Assembly (NCBI RefSeq): GCF_000424685.1
Contig: NZ_AUKJ01000003.1
Coordinates: forward strand, 21,611-85,610
Length of the DNA stretch: 64,000 bases
Reading direction: 5' to 3'
Origin: Methylococcus capsulatus str. Texas = ATCC 19069
GTDB lineage: Bacteria; Pseudomonadota; Gammaproteobacteria; Methylococcales; Methylococcaceae
Shown piece by piece: positions 61,182-64,000 of the stretch; the stretch's first letter is position 1; each line of letters begins with the position of its first letter. The position numbers and the translations under genes were made by a program. The notes beneath the pieces were generated by a model. It had not been told where the DNA came from. It worked only from the letters and a program-made list of their open reading frames with translations, and ran no database searches.

Positions 61182-61201
61182 GATACACGGACGTATCCCT
61201 C
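61182..61201 (+). terminator. Hairpin between paralogue 2 and the diheme gene
   Basis: GGGATAC (61182-61188) pairs with GTATCCC (61195-61201) around ACGGAC, followed by TCTTG rather than a clean T-run. It could be a partial terminator or processing site that lowers expression of the downstream diheme gene relative to the paralogues. Confidence 0.45.
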
Positions 61202-61352
61202 TTGAGATGCGGCCCGCCGCCTCCTCCAGACAGGCAGGAACAAGCCTGGAATCGCCACCTCCCGGACCAACCGGCCCGACCCGGGCCATTCCCGGCCGCC
61301 AGCGGGCAGAGAGCCCGCCGGACGGTCTGTCCGACACCGACGGTAAAACGCC

Positions 61353-63428
61353 ATGCTTTCATCCTCTCGACACCTTGCCTCGCTCGCCGCCGCCCTGGTG
61401 CTGGCAGCGGCCCTGGACACCGCCTTTCTCGACGAATCCCAACCGGCTGCCCCGATGCTCGGCCACGGCGATGCGGCGACCCTCCGTTCCGTCATGGAGC
61501 GATGGAAAAACCGGCACGAGCAGCAGGGCGACGCGGAGACACTGAAGCTCGCCCTGGTTCCCTCCTCCACCCTCTCGGCAGCCAGGACACAAGGCCGAGG
61601 CGAACTGCGCCTCAACCTGCTCACCGGCGCTCTGGAGGTGAAGGCGCGCGGTCTACCCGCGGAGAGGGATTACGAAGTCTGGCTGGCGGACAACCGCGGC
61701 GGCACCAGCCGGGCGGTGAAACCCGAGGCAGGCGATCGCCTGATCGGGCTCGGCATGCTGAGGCGGACGGCAGACGGCGGGGCGATACTGCGCACCACCC
61801 TCGACCGGACATCGCTGGCCGGTTTCGAACTCGACCAGGCCATCATCACCGAGAGCGGCGCCACCCCGGACCGCGGCGGCCTCCTGTTCGGCGCCCCCAA
61901 TCTTTTGCAGCGCACCTATTTTTCCTCCCAGCCCTGGAGTTTGACGGTGAGCGGTGACGCACCGGCTCCCGCCTCCGGCCCCGCCCTGCCGTTCGCTTTC
62001 CTGCTCCCGAAGGCCGCGGTCGCGCAGACGGCCGGGCCGGACGCCGCCAGCCTGGAACAGCTCATTGCCCGCGGCCGGCAAATATTCGTCGAGGAAACCT
62101 TCGACGGCAACGGCCGCACCTGCGCCACCTGCCACCGCCCGGACAACAACCACACCATCGATCCGCGCTACATCGCCAAGCTGCCCGCCTCCGACCCGCT
62201 GTTCGTCGCCGAGTACAACCCGGATCTCAAGGACCTGGAGAAACCCGCCCTGCTGCGGCAGATGGGCCTGATCCTGGCCAACGTCGACGGCTTCGACAAA
62301 CCGGGCGTCATGCGCAGCGTCCCCCATTTGCTCGCCTTGCCCACTTCCATCGATGTCGAGGTCTGCGTCGAACACGGCGGCAAAGGCGATTTTTGTGAAG
62401 ACGAAGCTTTCGCCAACGCTCTGGGCTGGTCGGGCGACGGCTCCCCAGGCACCGGTTCGCTGCGGGAATTCGCCCTGGGCGCCATCACCCAGCACATGCC
62501 GAAGACCCTGAACCGCGTTCCGCAGGTCGATTTCCGGCTTCCCACGGACGAGGAGTTGACGGCGCTGGAAGCCTACATGCTGTCCTTGGGACGCACCCAG
62601 GACATCGACCTTTCCAAGCTCAGTTTCAATTCCCCGCTGGTCCAGCAAGGCAAGCTGCTGTTCGATGTCAAGGAAAACCCTGTGCGGAACGGCGAAGTGA
62701 TCCTGGGAGAAACGGCCAACTGCAACGGCTGCCACCAGAACGCCGGCGCCAACAGTTCCACCACCCATGCCAATCCCACCCGCGACACCGGCGTGGAGAA
62801 CATGCGCACCCCCCCCGCGTTCCTGCTCGATCCCACCCTCGCCGTGGACGGCGGCTTCGGCAAGGAGGAACGGGTCAGTTGCGGTTTCAGCCAGGACCAC
62901 ACCTGCTACGGTAACGGCCGTTTCAACACCCCCCCGCTGGTCGAGGCCGCGGACACCGCGCCGTTCTTCCACAACAACAGCGTGAACACGCTGGAAGAGG
63001 CGATCGCCTCCTACAACGGCGACTCCTTCAACCAGTCGCCGGGGGCGAAGACCTCGTCCGGCAAGGACCGGCGGGTCAAGCTCGAATCATCGCAGGTGAC
63101 CGCCATCGCCCTGTTCCTCAGGACCTTGAACGCCCTGGAAAACATCCGCAGCTCCAACAGCCTGTCCAGGAAATCCATGGACCTGCGCGGCAGGAACGCC
63201 AAGGAAACGCTGAAATTGGCCATGGCCGACACCGAGGATGCCATCGAAGTGCTGCAGGGCGGGACGCTGCTCCCCTACCCCGAAGCCCTGGCCCGGCTGG
63301 AGGAAGCACTGGCCCTGGAAAAGAAGGCGCTGCACACGGAAATCGGCCCGCTCCGGAACCTGCGCCTGCACAAGGCGATCGCCCTCAAGCTGCAGGCCAA
63401 GGCGTTGATGGTGACGGAGCAGCCTTGA
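61353..63428 (+). CDS. Diheme cytochrome c / MauG-CcpA-like exported protein
   Basis: A 691-residue exported protein. Signal-anchor-like N-terminus (HLASLAAALVLAAALDTAFL). Residues about 60-185 form a beta-rich domain (LRLNLLTGALEVKARGLPAE, DYEVWLADNRGGTSRAVKPE) like the RskA-type sandwich. The heme part has CATCH at 257-261 and CNGCH at 457-461, spaced as in cytochrome c peroxidase/MauG diheme enzymes. PPLVEAADTAPFFHNNSVNT near 530 supplies the typical conserved region after heme 2. A helical tail follows. M. capsulatus is known to have a surface diheme peroxidase (SACCP); this resembles that class but I cannot assert identity. Confidence 0.83.
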   Translation: MLSSSRHLASLAAALVLAAALDTAFLDESQPAAPMLGHGDAATLRSVMERWKNRHEQQGDAETLKLALVPSSTLSAARTQGRGELRLNLLTGALEVKARGLPAERDYEVWLADNRGGTSRAVKPEAGDRLIGLGMLRRTADGGAILRTTLDRTSLAGFELDQAIITESGATPDRGGLLFGAPNLLQRTYFSSQPWSLTVSGDAPAPASGPALPFAFLLPKAAVAQTAGPDAASLEQLIARGRQIFVEETFDGNGRTCATCHRPDNNHTIDPRYIAKLPASDPLFVAEYNPDLKDLEKPALLRQMGLILANVDGFDKPGVMRSVPHLLALPTSIDVEVCVEHGGKGDFCEDEAFANALGWSGDGSPGTGSLREFALGAITQHMPKTLNRVPQVDFRLPTDEELTALEAYMLSLGRTQDIDLSKLSFNSPLVQQGKLLFDVKENPVRNGEVILGETANCNGCHQNAGANSSTTHANPTRDTGVENMRTPPAFLLDPTLAVDGGFGKEERVSCGFSQDHTCYGNGRFNTPPLVEAADTAPFFHNNSVNTLEEAIASYNGDSFNQSPGAKTSSGKDRRVKLESSQVTAIALFLRTLNALENIRSSNSLSRKSMDLRGRNAKETLKLAMADTEDAIEVLQGGTLLPYPEALARLEEALALEKKALHTEIGPLRNLRLHKAIALKLQAKALMVTEQP

Positions 63429-63547
63429 GGATCGTCTCGACGAGTGAGCAAGCTGGATTCTGTTACGACTCGCTTGATTCCAACCCGCACCGCCAACCGT
63501 TGCAGACGGTAAAGCGGAAATCGCCGCGCCCTGTAAATCGAGGGATG

Positions 63548-63578
63548 TAGGGTGGATGCGCTTCGCTTATCCACCCTA
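63548..63578. repeat. Dispersed stem-loop repeat
   Basis: TAGGGTGGAT (63548-63557) pairs with ATCCACCCTA (63569-63578) around GCGCTTCGCTT. The 'GTGGATAAGCGAAGCGCATCCACC' motif is a widespread proteobacterial palindrome. It lies in the convergent gap between the diheme gene and exbD. Confidence 0.7.
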
Positions 63579-63644
63579 TCTGCGGGATTCGGGGAATGAT
63601 CCAGCGCGGATATTACGCTTGGGTATCTCCCGGAGGGAGAGCAG

Positions 63645-64000
63645 TCATTCCTGCACCGTGGCGAGGGACAGCCGGTTGACTCCGGCCTTGTGGGCGGCGG
63701 CCAGCACCTTGGCGACGACGGCATAGGACACCGCCTGGTCGGCGTGGACGATGTACAGGCCTTCCGGATTCTGCTGCACCCGTTCCCGGAGCCTGGCCTC
63801 CAGCTCCGCCAGACCGGCGATCTCGGTCTTGTCCAGCACGATGCGCCCCTGGGCGTCGATGCCGATCGGGGTGGATTTGTTGTCATCCGACGCGGCCACC
63901 GCGCCGGTCTTGGGCAGGTTGACGTTCATGCTCTGGGTCAGCAGCGGCGCCGTCACCAGGAACACGATCACCAGCACCAGCATGACGTCCACCAGCGGGG
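63645..64000 (-). CDS. exbD: ExbD/TolR biopolymer transport protein (5' end outside window)
   Basis: Energises TonB- or Tol-type outer-membrane transport with ExbB/TolQ. The frame is open to the window edge; PLVDVMLVLVIVFLVTAPLL is the single N-terminal helix with the proton-path Asp. The periplasmic part TPIGIDAQGRIVLDKTEIAG and VHADQAVSYAVVAKVLAAAH, ending LSLATVQE, is normal for ExbD. At least 118 residues are visible; about 15-25 N-terminal residues are missing. Confidence 0.9.
   Translation of the reverse strand, partial: PLVDVMLVLVIVFLVTAPLLTQSMNVNLPKTGAVAASDDNKSTPIGIDAQGRIVLDKTEIAGLAELEARLRERVQQNPEGLYIVHADQAVSYAVVAKVLAAAHKAGVNRLSLATVQE

Overview
The window comes from a GC-rich gammaproteobacterial methanotroph, most likely a Methylococcus or close relative. 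The strongest clue is a divergent mtdA/fchA pair (methylene-tetrahydropterin dehydrogenase and methenyl-tetrahydrofolate cyclohydrolase), the C1 oxidation/assimilation branch of methylotrophs. A surface/periplasmic diheme cytochrome locus with a sigma-54 regulator, many cyclic-di-GMP enzymes and generally high GC fit the same picture. No function was checked by database search; calls rest on motifs and family knowledge.

Layout. 1-2.5 kb: the 3' end of cysS, mtdA, fchA, and a four-gene tRNA operon (Pro, Arg, His, Lys) with a good sigma-70 promoter. 2.5-12.3 kb is an accessory, decaying zone: a 47-residue membrane peptide, Mod and Res fragments of a type III restriction system joined at short palindromic repeats, a diguanylate cyclase abutting an IS3-type orfA fragment, an AT-rich HNH nuclease gene, nnrU with an in-frame amber codon, a broken PEP-mutase-like gene, an integron-cassette-like unit, and fragments of an alpha/beta hydrolase and a small membrane protein. 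Intact housekeeping genes lie among them (GFA-family protein, phhB, epimerase). 12.3-21.5 kb: a beta-barrel porin, an ammonium transporter, a methyltransferase, an aldo/keto reductase, a small secreted protein, and the pxpBCA 5-oxoprolinase operon. 21.7-26.8 kb is one 1707-residue protein joining a DEDD-type exonuclease-like region, a RecQ helicase and a UvrD helicase, followed by a decayed RelBE-type toxin-antitoxin pair. 27.4-36.4 kb: asparagine synthase with a GT39 glycosyltransferase, a Rap1a/Tai-like protein, a DUF4136 lipoprotein, and a MoxR-DUF58-transglutaminase operon. 36.3-39.1 kb is a tightly overlapping cobUTCS operon for the cobalamin nucleotide loop.

39.3-47.1 kb carries a CBS-GGDEF-EAL protein, a 2[4Fe-4S] ferredoxin with a small partner, two cysteine-rich secreted proteins, a CHASE-GGDEF cyclase, an OprD-like porin and two lipoproteins. 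47.1-49.8 kb is a three-gene module: a dCache-HAMP sensor without an output domain, a MinD-like ATPase with Arg in place of the signature Lys, and a winged-helix protein. 49.8-56.2 kb is another overlapping operon: a P2-type cation ATPase with an HMA-like N-terminus, a very divergent methionine adenosyltransferase, and a P1B-like ATPase without the metal-site cysteines. 56.5-63.4 kb: a secreted 5'-nucleotidase, then a sigma-54 activator divergent from two paralogous Trp-rich secreted proteins and a diheme MauG/cytochrome-peroxidase-like protein. A near-consensus -24/-12 promoter and a candidate upstream activator palindrome lie between them. The window ends inside exbD.

The best candidates for undescribed biology are the sigma-54/paralogue/diheme locus, the ATPase-MAT-ATPase operon, and the cache-HAMP/MinD/winged-helix module. 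A short dispersed palindrome recurs at least four times: inside the cysS frame, twice around the restriction-gene fragments, and split by a hairpin insert upstream of cobU.
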